Assembly (NCBI GenBank): GCA_002286715.1
Contig: NSJX01000020.1
Location: forward strand, 257,873-321,872
DNA length: 64,000 nt
Direction of reading: 5' to 3'
DNA from: Dentipellis sp. KUC8613
Taxonomy: Eukaryota > Basidiomycota > Agaricomycetes > Russulales > Hericiaceae
Position numbers and translations under genes: made by a program. The notes below the pieces were generated by a model. It had not been told where the DNA came from and ran no database searches. It saw nothing but the letters and a program-made list of their open reading frames with translations. How positions within the stretch are numbered: the stretch's first letter is position 1; each line of letters starts with the position of its first letter. Positions 1 to 11,585 of the stretch are shown here, piece after piece.

Positions 1-1619
1 TTGTGCAGTGTGATGCAATGAGACGAGTGCGCAATCCGGTCGGATGGAAACAAAGGAGGCGCATACAGAAACGAAGCCCGTGCTCAAAGTGTCGCCGTCC
101 AAACCCAACTTCAATGGCTCATACATGTATAGAGAACAACCAACAGTCGCATGTCTGCGCCGAGTCAATGGAATACTCAAGGAAACTTCGGGCAATTCCA
201 GAGACTCACGATTGCATACTGTGAATAACAGATCAGACATGTCCGAGCGCTACAGAATGGCGGCTGTCTGGAACATACCTAACCCATAAATGCGTGCCGC
301 TCTTTGCAAAGGGCTCCAGAGACAAGTAGAACTTGCAGGTGGCGGTTACGTGTGTCAAACGCGACCTGGCAACATCACGCCGCTTCGGCACCACAGGTCC
401 AGGGTGATCAGACACGACGATGCATGCAACAAAAACAAGACGCACCGTGCTACCCGTCACCGTGAGCCTGCCATGAGCCCGAACTTCACGAACGAGACAC
501 ACCATACTGCGCGAATCCTCGATGGCTCGCGCCAATGCGCACCCGGTCTTTATCCGACAAGATGGCCAACGAATACGGCTGGGCCTCCGACGTGCTATTT
601 GATGTGAATACGCACAGAGATATTTCTGTCATCAGAATGGAGCTCATTGATACCTGTTTTTCGGTAAGCAGAACGAAACCCGTAAGTTCTAGCGAGTATG
701 AGAAGAGTGTATAGCTCACGGGACACCCTGGAAGACGAAGCATTGTGCGCGATGAGGGAGCGGTTGGACTATAGACATCTACCAGGGAGCGGTAGAGGGC
801 GACAGTATGCACGTAGGTGGTTAATACCTATATTATAGCGAGGCGAACGCGATGTTCTCGATATTCGTGTCGACGGCGAAGATCTTCAAGGTACAAAACC
901 GCGCAGTCTCGCTCTGTGCTTCGGTAGGTGAATAGCTATCGTCTGTGCCATCAATTTCAATCACATACGACAATCCTCGAACATAGCTGACTCTCTCTGT
1001 AACTTGCGGCCTCGCAATGCTCCGACTCGCGATGCATGAGGTTGACGTTGACGGTCCTACGGAAAGCGAGTCACGGGTAAGCTAGATGAACGAATACTGC
1101 GACAGTATCGCAACACCTACTAGAGCTGAAAGAGTGAATGAGTCTACGGCGTCTCGCATCTCGCAGAAAGACGATGTGCTAGCGCTGCGAGGACACTGGA
1201 AGCAGCAGGAGACTCGGACAAACAAAACAGACATGAACGCGTGAACCCTAACCTAATGCAGTGTGTCTCAAGCTCTCACCTAGTACTGTCTCGAGCTCTC
1301 ACCTCGACGACCCTAAGCCAGAATCACTTCGAATTGAAGCAGGAAGACCTCGTATTAAGCAGTATGTACACGATGCATGGCTGACCCTACATATATATAT
1401 CCAGAATAGAGAGGATGTCTGCTCGAGGGTTCGCAAGTCGTCGTACTAGCACCTACATAGTCAACAGGAAATCGACGCAATTCGCAGTTCACGTTGACGA
1501 GCCCCGGCGATCAGCATCCTTCGACAAGGGAACGGATTTATGTGCACCAATTCATTGCTTGTCAACCATAAATGCTGCCCTTGAGCACGATATACGGCTT
1601 AGGGTTGTGAGATAGTCGG
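1..1619. other. No gene recognised
   Basis: Left edge of the window, upstream of the kinase-like array. Only short overlapping reading frames occur, none with a recognisable domain or a convincing splice pattern. The longest, on the minus strand at about 486-812, has no family signature. I see no RNA gene and no repeat with clear ends. A few telomere-like bases at 1244-1255 are too short to mean anything. The 3' untranslated region of the first kinase-like gene must lie at the right end of this stretch. Confidence 0.5.
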
Positions 1620-2765
1620 TCATTGATCTTCCGACGAAGACGAACGTGAGCCGTTCATCGCAGAAGTAAAGCCACCACCGCCCAGTGACAGCGTCGAGTC
1701 GGAAGCCCTTAAACGCGCCTGCGAGGGCAGGGGTATTTCTCGATACCAATGTCAACGGCCGAGGGCTTTAATATCGGCAGAGCTCGACTCACCATCAACA
1801 ATGCTACACCACTGAGCATAATCCTCTGGATAGAACTCCTCAAGGTGTTCTCCAATCGCACGATAGGCTTCATCCACCGCGTCGTCGTATGACCAATCGT
1901 CTGGGGCCATCTCTGCTAGCGTGTACGGCCTATAGAGATATTGCACGGGTCTGTAGCTCGTGATGTACTTGAACATGCCTGCAATCCCATGATCAGTCGT
2001 CAAAGCACCAACAATGCAATAGCACGATCGTGCGCACCCGGCTTCCATATCCTTAGGTCAATGCACAGCTGGTGCAGCTCGTCGCACCCGAAATGATAGT
2101 CCATCGGAGCAGCCACGCCCTCGACGATTTCCATCGTGCGCTCGCAAACGTGATCTTCGGCCTCTCCGAAGTCGATGACCACCGGAAGACCGTTGTTGTT
2201 GAGGACGTTCCGATTCCGAATGTCGAAATGCCTGATTCCAGCGTCGTAGATGGCGCTCATCGCGCATATGAGCGCTCTCCTAGGACAAAGATACACATTA
2301 GTGTCTCCTCGACTCGTTCTCGTGAAGCAAGCGGGAGCCGTACTTAAATTCGACCGGCATGGCCAAGAAGAGCAAGTCGAGCTCCTTCCCGCAATAGTCC
2401 AGCACAATGCACGAAGCAGGACCCTCGTCGGTCTGGCCGACAAAGTGCCCGTGGTATTGTGGCACGTAAACGCCTTGTAGGCGCTTGAGCTTCCCGGAAT
2501 ATAGCCGTGCTTCGGTGGCAACGCGAGTCATGTAGCGCTGACCATATGCGAGCTTGCATACTGCATCGCGCTGGAAGCCGGTGGACGGACAGACCAACTG
2601 CCCGCGAAAGACTCGGACGTTGGACCCGTCACTCATATGAATGAGTATTGCTTGACGAAATATCACCTTTGTAGACCCGGAGCTATCTGGGGTAGGGCTG
2701 TGGAGTGTGAAGTGCTCAAAGCTGGTGCACCTGAAATCCGTCGGAAGAGCCAGAGTCAGCGACAT
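1620..2765 (-). CDS. Kinase-like paralogue 1 (KL-1)
   Basis: First of six tandem paralogues. Exons 2765-2344, 2279-2038, 1978-1793 and 1738-1620 give 322 aa in closed frame. The fold is read as protein-kinase-like: lysine in CKLAYG (K71), glutamate in TEARLY (E85), a hinge after CIVLDYCG, catalytic loop HFDIRNRNVL (H158, D160, N165) and metal motif IDFGEAED (D177). No GxGxxG loop is visible in the N-lobe and the C-lobe is short, ending in a conserved block around WSYDDAVDEAYRAI. The last exon encodes a Ser-rich tail starting EIPLPSQ, aligned to the PPPSRSRS seed of other copies; without that splice the frame stops at 1752. Start chosen at MSLTLALP because every paralogue begins alike. Substrate and pathway are unknown; the family looks fungal and I do not know a name for it. 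Kinase fold fairly sure, activity inferred from residues only. Confidence 0.8.
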
Positions 2766-3905
2766 TAAGGGCGATGTTGACAAACGAAAGTTGAACTCAC
2801 CTCTGCGAACGAGTTACATAAGATCCAGTCTGATTGTGGCCTCTATTGTACGGCCGGTGATGACACACGCCAGGAGATCAGGTACAAACGAAACAAAGGC
2901 TGGAGGCACCCAACCTTGCTGTACTCGAGTATAGGTGCTATGGTTCAATGGACCACCGTGGACCGAAAATGAGCATTGCGCTGGACACGCGCAGGGGACC
3001 TTTCGATGACGACAATACCTCTGAAGCTCCATATGATGAGCGAACTGCAATGAATCAGTTCAAGTACTACATACCTTCCACTGGTTTCTAGGATCGTCAG
3101 GGATGAAATTCCTGCAACTACACGTCAATTATAGCGACCCAGAATGCCGCGTCAAGCACATCGTCATGTCGGACCAATAATCGGGAGTCGATCATGGGGA
3201 TGGATCTCATTGTCATGGATGCATGGAGGGTCGTTCACAGAGTGTCAGATGCCCGCGGTTCGTGGAGAAGAAGTCTGGAGGAAGCGATATGAGGGAATGA
3301 GGTCTTCAATGATGGACTCGGAGATCGGGTGCCAGTGGCTCACGGATTCGACAGTATACGAGCGACAGCCACTCGACAGTGTCGCAAGAAAGTGAGTCCA
3401 TTTGTACAGACACCAGAGTAGCGGCACAAGCAAGTAATCAGAGAGCCGTGAACCTCCATGAGATTGTTGAGCAAGTCTTTCGCAGTCGACCGATTCGCGC
3501 AGTCGCTCGGTCAGGGACACACGTGGATGGGCCACTTAAGCTAGCTTTGAGAAGACCCGCCGATACCGAGAGCCGAGATGCTGCACGCCTGCAGCGCACG
3601 AGCGAGTATAGATCCTAGTAGTTGTATGATGATGGTCTGTAGTTACAAGTAGTACAAGACAGGCTGCAAGTTGGGCATCGACTCGGATGTCAATAGCCCC
3701 CAAACACTGCTTACAACCGCCCCCAGTCACCAATTGAAGGCACACCGAACGGTCCTACGAAACGCTACTATTGACCAAAGGTTTCAAATCACTTCACTAG
3801 AATAAATCCATATGATATTACACGATCTCAATGGACCTAGAATACTCTAGCAAAGACGAGATCTGCTAGAGTGATATCACTTGTTCACTATGATATTCGA
3901 CGGGG
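2766..3905. other. Spacer between KL-1 and KL-2
   Basis: Holds the KL-1 promoter side and the KL-2 3' end. Short frames on both strands (for example minus 3245-3535) show no domain and no similarity I can see to the kinase-like exons. It could contain decayed sequence, but I cannot support a pseudogene. Confidence 0.45.
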
Positions 3906-5056
3906 CTATCTATTGTACATGTAATGTCCACGGGAGGGACTCTCTAGCGAAAGTGGGTCATCCGAGGCGGACAACGCGCTGGCTGATGGCGGCATCTCAT
4001 TGCAGACACGCGAGCACGATCTAGACGGCGGAGGCATCTCTGAAGAGGAACATGAGACGTCGGCTTAGATGTGGAGCAGAACATTTGCTCACTGTCCACC
4101 ATCTCGCACCATCGATTGTAATCCTCCGGATAAAATTCCTTGAGGTGCTCGTCGATGACGCGATAAGCTTCGCGGACCGCGTCCTCGTAAGACCAGCTGT
4201 CAGGGGCCGTTTCGGCGAGACTGTATGGCCTACACAGGTACTCTGCGGCGGGCTGCGAGCTCCAGATGTACTGGAACATGCCTAAATCCACGCTTCTTAG
4301 AAAAGACAGCACGCAGAGAAGACCGGGCCCACCTGGTTTCCATAATCTGAGGTCAATACACAGTTGATGCAGCTCATCGCAGCCAAATTGCGAATCAAAT
4401 GGAGCAGGAATATTCTCTACGATCTCCATCGTGCGTTCACATTCGTGATCTTCGGCTTCTTCGAAGTCGATAACCACCGGAAAGCCTTTGTTGTTCAGCA
4501 CGTTCCGGTTTCGAATGTCGAAATGTCTGACACCGGCGTCGTGTATAGCGACCATAGCGGATGCAAAGGCTCTCCTGTAGAGATAATCGGCACCTCGGTG
4601 AAAGCTCATACACACGGGCGACAGTAGAGCCTACCTGAAGTCCATCGGTAAGGCCAAAAACAGAAGATCACATTCCTCCCCACAGTAGTCGAGAACAATG
4701 CAAGACGTAGGGCCTTCATCGGTGTGCCCGACAAAATGTCCGTGATATTGCGGAACGTAGATGCCCTGAAGATGTTCGAGTTTGCCTGAGTACAGACGAG
4801 CCTCGTTTGCGACGCCTTTCATCGAACGATGTCCATATGCCAGCTTGCATACCACGTCGTGTTCTACCCCAGTCGACAAGCACACTAACTGTGCGCGGAA
4901 GACGCGGGTGTCAGACCTATCGTTGGTATGTGTAAGCGTCGCATCGCGGAGGATCAACTTTGTGTTCTCGAGTACGCTGGTTTCGCAACTGTGGAACGTG
5001 AAATGCTCGAAGCTGGTACAGTCGAAGTCTGTCGGCAGCGAGAGGGTAAGTGACAT
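3906..5056 (-). CDS. Kinase-like paralogue 2 (KL-2)
   Basis: Exons 5056-4635, 4574-4333, 4281-4093 and 4039-3906, 328 aa. Exon 1 (422 nt) and exon 2 (242 nt) have exactly the lengths found in KL-1. All kinase-like landmarks are kept: CKLAYG lysine, NEARLY glutamate, HFDIRNRNVL catalytic loop, IDFEEAED. The metal motif reads DFE rather than DFG in this copy (the codon is gaa), a change at a position that is normally glycine. The tail begins KMPPPSRSCSRVC and continues as a Ser-rich stretch. If the last intron is retained, the frame instead runs on to 3944. A TATAAAT lies about 50 nt upstream of the start. Function unknown, as for the family. Confidence 0.8.
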
Positions 5057-5489
5057 GTTGAGAAGCGAGAGGAAGAGAAAGAAACTGACTCGCACGCGAG
5101 TTAGATTTATACAATGGTGGAGGCCGATGGATCTGCACTGCAACTTGAACCAGGTGTGGCCTCCATTGTCCCCTCGTTCAGTTGTGCTTGGTGGCTTGAT
5201 CCGTGCCAAACACTCGCTGGCTTTGTCCGATGGCTTACCGACCATGGCTACGACCACCGAATCCGCTGACCATCCCGCGCCTCCGAACGCGAAATACGCG
5301 CATCGTCGTGCTCTATGGTAGATTATTATACCAACCTATGTACCTACAACAGTTTCCTTACATCCAAAGAAATCCAAAACGAAGATTAACCGATGTACAT
5401 CACAGCCTATCTGTGAATGTCGTGGTGTCTGCTGCAGGGGAGTTATTGGGAGAAATCGATTTGTCGGTAGCAGACGAAGCATCCCCGGA
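5057..5489. other. Spacer between KL-2 and KL-3
   Basis: About 430 bp. It carries the KL-2 promoter, including a TATA-like box, and the 3' end of KL-3. No other feature is visible. Confidence 0.5.
5105..5111 (-). promoter_or_regulatory. TATA-like box of KL-2
   Basis: The minus strand reads TATAAAT 49-55 nt upstream of the KL-2 start codon. KL-3 has the same heptamer at almost the same distance, which supports a shared promoter element. Confidence 0.5.
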
Positions 5490-6546
5490 TTAGCTCTCAT
5501 CGGAGCAGCGCGAGCGGGATCGAGCGGGTCGCCGTCTATCTGCAGGTCAAGTTCAACATGCTTTCAGGATATATATGAGGCGTATACTTACTCGCCGCGA
5601 TTTGACACCATTCATGGTAGTCCTCGGGATAGCATTCTTCTATGTGGCTGCCGATGGCACGGTAAGCCTCTTCGACTGCGTCTTCATATGACCAGCCTTC
5701 AGGAGCCGTTTCTGCCAGTTTGTATGGCCGGTAGAGAAAAGAGGCCGGGCGAGAGCTCCTAATATATTTGAACATCGCTGAAGTCGGACCAAATCAGGAA
5801 ACTGCCGTCGACCAAGAAGAGCTGTGCTTACCAGGTTTCCAGATCCGAAGATCAATGCACAGCTGGTACAACTCGTCACAACCAAACTCCGAGTCCATTG
5901 GCGCAGCGATATTTTCTATGATATCCATCTCACGCTCGCATTCGTGATCCTCGGCCTCCCCAAAGTCGATGACCGTGGGCAGACCACCGTTGTCGAGCAC
6001 GTTTCGGTTGCGGATATCGAAATGCCTGACGCCCGCGTTGTGGATGGCGACCATCGCGCAGACGAGCGCTCGCCTGATGAGACGAAACTGTCAGTCCCTC
6101 ATCAAGGAATCACAGGCTCAGGCAGCGCACTTAAAGTCTATCGTTTGAGCCAGAAACAGGAGATCGAGCCTCTTTCCGCAATAATCGAGAATAATGCACG
6201 ACGTGAGTCCTTTGTCAGTCTGCCCAATGAAGTGCCCGTAGTATTGTGGCACATAGACACCTTGGAGGTGCTTGAGTTTCCCTGAGTAAAGCCGAGCCTC
6301 GGTGGCAAGGGAGGCCTTGGAATGTGCCCCGTACGCAAGCTTGCAGACCACATTGCGCTGCTGACCGGCTGACGGATATTTTAGCTGCGCATGGAAGACT
6401 CGCGTGTCCGGCCTGTCGTGAATGAGTTCCACACCGCGTAAAATCAATCTCGACGCCCCGGAGACGTCCGGTGCAGTGCTACGAAATGTGAAAAGCTCGT
6501 AGCTGGTGCAATCATAATCTGTCGGGAGTGAGATAGTTAGAGCCAT
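5490..6546 (-). CDS. Kinase-like paralogue 3 (KL-3)
   Basis: Exons 6546-6131, 6073-5832, 5777-5592 and 5539-5490, 297 aa, the shortest copy. Exon 2 is again 242 nt. Lysine (CKLAYG), glutamate (TEARLY), HFDIRNRNVL and IDFGEAED are intact. The terminal exon is only 50 nt but still encodes the Arg/Ser seed RRRPARSRSRCSDES before stopping, so the tail is truncated rather than absent. Start chosen at MALTISLP by alignment with the other copies; an in-frame upstream methionine at 6594 is less likely because a TATA box lies between. Biochemical role unknown. Confidence 0.78.
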
Positions 6547-6598
6547 GCGATGGAAAAGAGGTTCGGAAAGATTAAGGAATGACTCACACGACACCTGT

Positions 6599-6605
6599 AT
6601 TTATA
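6599..6605 (-). promoter_or_regulatory. TATA-like box of KL-3
   Basis: The minus strand reads TATAAAT 53-59 nt upstream of the KL-3 start codon, matching the box of KL-2. Confidence 0.5.
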
Positions 6606-6814
6606 TGCGGCGATGATCTATTGTTCGAGTTCAATTGCTGCGCTTTGACATCGCCCGCGGCCACAGTCAGTATGGACAAAGGAACAGCGTGAAGACTAAA
6701 GCAGAACGGGCCAGATCGGCGCGGCGGCGCTATCGTGCTCAACTCATGGATCAGATTGATTGAATGTGGCAACAACAAAGCCTGTGTAATCAGCAGGTCG
6801 GAAAGAACCGTCGT

Positions 6815-7920
6815 TCACAGCGACGAGTCTGTAGTGGGCAGGTCGCTGGGGAAAGAAGGTCTATCTGTGGTACATAGATCGCTAGTCGGCGTCTCGTTAT
6901 CTGAATGCGCCCTTGGTAGAGGCATCTCTGACAAGAGGCATGAGAATTTCGAACAGTACTGCTGTCGAAGGGGCTTACCGTCCGCATCCTCGTGCCATTC
7001 CGGATAAAACATTGTACGGTGCTTGGCAATTGCACGGTGAGCCTCTTCAACCGCGTCTTCATAAGACCAATTGTCGGGGGCCCGTTCCGCAAGATCGTAC
7101 GGTGCGTCCAGATACACTGCAGGATACCACTCCCCGATGTACCCGAACATGCCTGCAACGTTGATCAGTCTACAGATACAACATCTTGAAGTTTCATGTG
7201 TCACGGCGCACCTGGCTTCCATATCCCGAGATCAATGCATAACTGGTGTATCTCATCGCATCCGAAGAAATCGTCGATCGGTGCAGCCACGTTTTCCTCT
7301 ACTTCCATCTGGCGCTCACATTCGTGATCTTCAGCTTCTCCGAAGTCGATGATCATTGGAAGTCCGTTATAGTTCACGACATTTCGATTTCTGAGGTCAA
7401 AGTGTCGGACGCCGGCCTCGTGAATCGCTATCACAGCGTATATCAGAGCGCGTCTACGAGATTCCATTAGCGACAATGCATATAAATCTGGAGATGTTGC
7501 TCACTTGAATTCGATGGGCTGCTCGGCGCAATATGTATAAACGTCTTCGCCGCAGTACTCAAGTACGATGCAGGACACTGGTCCATCCTCGCATTCACCA
7601 AGAAAATGGCCATAGAACCGCGGGATACAGACTCCTTGAAGATGACTGAGTTTTCCAGAGTAAAAGCGAGCCTCAGCTGCGAGACGCTTCATCGTACGTC
7701 CGCCGTAGGCAAGCTTGCAAACTGCATCGCGCACGAGACCGGTAGAGGGACAGGTGAGCTGTACCCGGAAGACTCGCACATCGGGTTTATCGAAAATGAG
7801 CTCTGCGTCGCGCAATATGAATTTTGGCGTATTGGAAGACGCCGGAGCAGTGCTGTACAGCGTAAACTGCTCGAAACTAGTGAAATCGATGTTGGTTGGG
7901 AGGGAGACTGAGAGCGACAT
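6815..7920 (-). CDS. Kinase-like paralogue 4 (KL-4)
   Basis: Exons 7920-7505, 7453-7212, 7152-6979 and 6927-6815, 314 aa. Exon 2 is 242 nt. The lysine (CKLAYG) and glutamate (AEARFY) are kept. The catalytic loop reads HFDLRNRNVV and the metal motif IDFGEAED. This is one of the more diverged copies: the third exon differs in the block after GMF and is 12 nt shorter than in KL-1. The last intron (6928-6978, 51 nt) is a multiple of three without a stop, so it may also be retained. The tail is acidic and Ser/Thr-rich (EMPLPRAHSDNETPTS) and has lost most arginines. Product function unknown. Confidence 0.78.
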
Positions 7921-8775
7921 GAGGAAAGGCTGGAAGGAGAGAAGAAGGAAAGAAAAACTCACATGTGATGCTTCAATAGCACAAAGGAATAATAGACAGC
8001 GCGCCATTGTTTCGATGATCCTCGAGGCAAAGCGCATCTCGATGATGCAAATCGCGGCCTACGCCACCAGCATCCAGTAGAGCGCAGTGAGTCGGAGGCC
8101 GTGTAGATGTGCGGCTACTTCTACCATGGGATCGTCGTCGCCTGCCAAGCAATGTTCGAGATCGAGGACACTTAAGTCCTTCGAGATTGGAAAGGCCACA
8201 TCTGATCGAGTTATAACAGGTAGTCCGGATGAAGACCTCTTGCATTGGGGCAAGATATAAATGCCAAGAGAATGCTATGGTACACAGATGTGAGTACACC
8301 CGTGCACGACCGGAGTAAATAATCTATTGACGGGGCAGATGGATTGGAGTGAGAGCACGGAGCAGAAGACCGTCCAAGGCGAAGATGGTGCGACAGTGCT
8401 GGTGTAGACGATATGTAATTGAGGCCGTGTCCTGCATTGCACGAAAGACGATAGACAGCTCTTCAAGACTTCGGCAGGTAGTGGGGGGCCGTCTCGAGAA
8501 CATGGGTAGGAAGACGCGCTGACTCGAAGGCCACGTAGGAGGCGATCAGTGGTTACGCCTCACGCACAGACACTCATCCTGACACCTAGATTTACCGTAC
8601 CTACGCCGTCGTTACTTCACAGACGGGGAAGGAGCGCACTAGGACCAGGATCGATGCATGGTGGGAGGAGGCAGGAAGCAAGCAGAGCACTGGCAATCAC
8701 AGACGTAACGCGTAACGCGGGCCCGGCTGTGACCGCTAACTCAGGCTACTTACTAATAGCTAGCGCTGATGTAGT
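7921..8775. other. Spacer left of the retroposed insert
   Basis: About 850 bp upstream of KL-4, up to the left target-site duplication of the insert. No domain, no RNA gene and no remnant kinase-like exon was recognised on either strand. Confidence 0.5.
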
Positions 8776-8789
8776 GATCAACTGCTGTC
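8776..8789. repeat. Left target-site duplication
   Basis: GATCAACTGCTGTC, 14 bp, repeated without mismatch at 10215-10228. The two copies bracket the poly(T)-to-10214 insert exactly, as expected for target-primed reverse transcription. Confidence 0.85.
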
Positions 8790-8817
8790 TTTTTTTTTTT
8801 TTTTTTTAAATCCAACA

Positions 8818-8823
8818 TTTATT
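8818..8823 (-). terminator. AATAAA polyadenylation signal of the insert
   Basis: Canonical AATAAA on the minus strand, 10 nt before the 18-A run. It indicates that the copied RNA was a polyadenylated polymerase II transcript. Confidence 0.7.
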
Positions 8824-9357
8824 GACGCGCCGGCATAAACATACCAGTGGCGCGGAGCATCCTACAGACACACAGCTACACGCAGACGGCCAATTCCCCC
8901 ACCCTTCCACTTGTCCGACTAAATAGATTCCCAGCACCGCTTTCATTTCGATCAACCGGTATGGTGCGACGTGATCCCGTCTCCCTGATAAGGTGTTGCG
9001 TGATGGGCGTCGACCCCGCGAGGAGTCTTCCTAATAGGTCCAGTGCAGTTCGGTGGTTTGATATTGAGGGCGTCCTGATCAAACGGACGCTAGGAGCGTA
9101 GAGGGGAAGGTGACTAGAAAACGGTGACCCAAACTCCGAAGGGGGGACCTGCTGCATGGCGACAACGACCGGGCTAAAAATGAACACACAAACCATCTTG
9201 AAGCTCTGACTATCCTCAACTCCCCTTCACCGCCATCCTCCCTAGATGTGACCCGTTACACCCAGACCCGGAAACCGTGACGCCATGGATGGCGAAGAGA
9301 CAATGTAGGTGTCGGGAGTGAGCGGCCAATGGTGGAATCGACGGCAGGACGTCGACA

Positions 9358-9575
9358 CAGAGGCTAGCTCTCCCAAGGGACAGTCGGCATAGGACGGCAG
9401 CGCAGAGGCTAGCTCTCCTGAGTGGAAGCGCACCAGCGGCGTACCCAGCCGCTACAGCTATTGGGGCAGAGGCTGCGCTGGCGCGACATGACCAACCCAG
9501 GGACTCGCATACACCCGTTTTCCCGACTGCAGACCGTCGACAAGGGGACTCACTTGTGCCCGTTTTCCCTGCTGT
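9358..9575. repeat. 45-bp periodic repeats inside the insert
   Basis: CAGAGGCTAGCTCTCC occurs at 9358-9373 and again at 9403-9418, 45 bp later. A second, different pair beginning GGGACTC and sharing CCCGTTTTCCC lies at about 9500 and 9545, also 45 bp apart. On the minus strand the pairs correspond to 15-residue repeats in the frame 9809-9216 (GKTGTSES and GKTGVCES; ASLCAAV and ASLCVDV). Two independent pairs with the same period, a multiple of three, suggest a once-translated repeat region. Confidence 0.6.
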
Positions 9576-10214
9576 CACCTGCCAAAGACCTTCCTGCATG
9601 CTACACCATGGTGAGAAACCGTTGTAACCTAAGATGAGTGCCGGAGAGGAAGTGGGAGATGTCGCGGGGCCAGGCTGGGCTTGTGGCCGAGTCGAAAGGA
9701 AAGGAATTGGAATGAACTGTAAAACACCGCCGCCATCCGAACCTGCTACCATAGGTGACCGACCGAGGGCTGAGTCCCCCCGCGTCGCCCACCACTTGCC
9801 AAACTTCACTTGACATCCTCACCGCACGGCAGCCAACCGCCCCAAGCATCTCCGAAAGAATAACCCTGCAAAAGATGTGTGGGTGCATGTCGTTATGAGC
9901 GGCCACAAGGCCTCCCCAACACATCCCGCATTGCTAAACTATAACGGAAGGGGGTCCGGATTTTTGAGTACTGTTCGAGGGCGGAACCAGGGGGGCTGGC
10001 GAGCACGAAAGGGGGATGTTGCGACTGCGAGAGCCGCGCGTTGAAGGCGATCCGATGGCATCGAGCCGCGGAAAAGGGGGAAGGGGTCCGGTACGATGAA
10101 TAGGGATAGAATGGTAATGTAATCAGTGCCATCGGGGTGCAATGACGGCCAGCCCCCGACGTGCAATGAGGGAGGGGCGACTAGCGCCCGAGGAGGAGGA
10201 GGTGGTACCGGATG

Positions 10215-10228
10215 GATCAACTGCTGTC
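10215..10228. repeat. Right target-site duplication
   Basis: Second copy of GATCAACTGCTGTC; see 8776-8789. Removing the insert plus one copy rejoins ordinary spacer sequence between KL-4 and KL-5. Confidence 0.85.
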
Positions 10229-10442
10229 GCTCCCACCTAAGCGCTCACCAGCTGGTAGCAGCTCTAGGGAAAATGGCATGCACATACTTATAGTCATTGC
10301 TTAACTCTGTATATAAAATATACAACATTCGAGGAGACGCATGGCGCTCGATTATCAATTGAGGGAAGTAAATTGATATATGTACCTACAGCAGGACCCC
10401 ATGTAACATATGTTTTCAGGACCGGTGCCCAACACGCGCAAT

Positions 10443-11585
10443 TTATGCCTTACACATAGATGTTGTGGTAACTTCAGTGGGAGAAGGCGACACATCTGTG
10501 GTGCAACCGTCGTCACCTGCTGGGGAAGATGTCTCGTCGGATGCGCACGATCGTGATCGCTGAGGTGGCCGTCTCCCTATCATTGCGTATAAGATAGCAT
10601 ATTTGAAAGACATACAATGTCGCTTACGCTCTACCATCTTGGACCGCTCACTGTAATCCTCCGGATAAAATCTTCTCAGGTGTTCGTCAATCGCACGATA
10701 GGCTTCTTCGAGCGCGTCTTCGTATGACCAGGATTTCGGAGCCATTTCCGCTAGCCTGTATGGATTGTAGAGAAAGCGCACTGGGATGGAGTTCCTTAGA
10801 TACTGAAATTTGCCTGATTTTTCACCTACAATCAATTCACGGGGAAGTCAGGATAGGATATAGGCGGCAGCTCACCTGGTTTCCATATTCTCAGGTCGAC
10901 ACATGATTGAAACAGTTCCGTGCAGCCAAAGTCGGATGCCCCCGGTGCAGCGACGTTTTCTGTGAAACCCATCTGGCGTTCGCATTCGTGGTCCTCGGCC
11001 TCGCCGAAGTCGATGATCATCGGGAGGCCGTCATTATTCAATACATTTCGATTTCGGATATCGAAATGTCTAACGCCAGCGTCATGAATGGCAATCATCG
11101 CGCAAATCAGGGCTCTCCTAGAAAAATTGGTCAACGCGAGAGATAATTGTCGAATACATGGATGAGGCGTACTTGAAATCGATCGGCAAGGCTAGAAAGA
11201 GAACATCAAGTTCCTCTCCAGCATAGTCAAGAACGATGCACGAAATGGCCCCTTTATCTGTCCGGCCTACAAAATGACCATGGTATCGGGGCACATAGAC
11301 GCCTTGGAGATGCTTGAGCTTTCCGGAGTAAAATCGAGCCTCAGTGGCGACGCAGTCCATGGAACGCTGCTCATATGCAAGCTTACAGATTACATCGTGT
11401 TGCAGACCCGTTGAAGGAGATACCAGCTGCGCGCGAAAGACTCGAGCATTCTGTCTATCGTGAATGAGTTCCGCGTCGCGCAAGATCAACTTTGGCGTGG
11501 AAGATGCATCTATAGTGCTGTAGAGCGTGAAATGCTCGTAGCTAGTGAGGTTGAAATTAGTCGGAAGTGAAAGGGTGAGCGACAT
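10443..11585 (-). CDS. Kinase-like paralogue 5 (KL-5)
   Basis: Exons 11585-11173, 11117-10876, 10813-10628 and 10576-10443, 324 aa. Exon 2 is 242 nt and exon 3 is 186 nt, as in KL-1, KL-3 and KL-6. The lysine (CKLAYE), glutamate (TEARFY), HFDIRNRNVL and IDFGEAED are intact. The usual glycine after LAY is replaced by glutamate. The tail RRRPPQRSRSCASDETSS carries the family's Arg/Ser seed and then a Thr-rich end. Exon 3 opens GKFQY where most copies read GMF. It lies immediately right of the retroposed insert, whose right duplication ends 215 bp beyond its stop codon. Function unknown. Confidence 0.8.

Larger units (their letters stand above)
8790..10214 (-). mobile_element. Poly(A)-tailed retroposed insert, 1.4 kb
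   Basis: On the minus strand this insert ends in AATAAA (8818-8823 on the plus strand) followed about 10 nt later by an uninterrupted run of 18 A (8790-8807). It is flanked by a perfect 14-bp target-site duplication. This is the signature of an RNA copied into DNA by LINE-type machinery. It has no terminal repeats and no recognisable reverse transcriptase, so it is either a non-autonomous SINE-like or LINE-like element or a processed retrocopy of a cellular transcript. The intact duplication and pure tail suggest it is young. Minus-strand reading frames at 9216-9809 and 9601-9924 have no known domain. Confidence 0.8.

Noticed and set aside
1244..1255. AACCCTAACCTA, telomere-like
   Set aside because: Only about two units; no array and no subtelomeric context.
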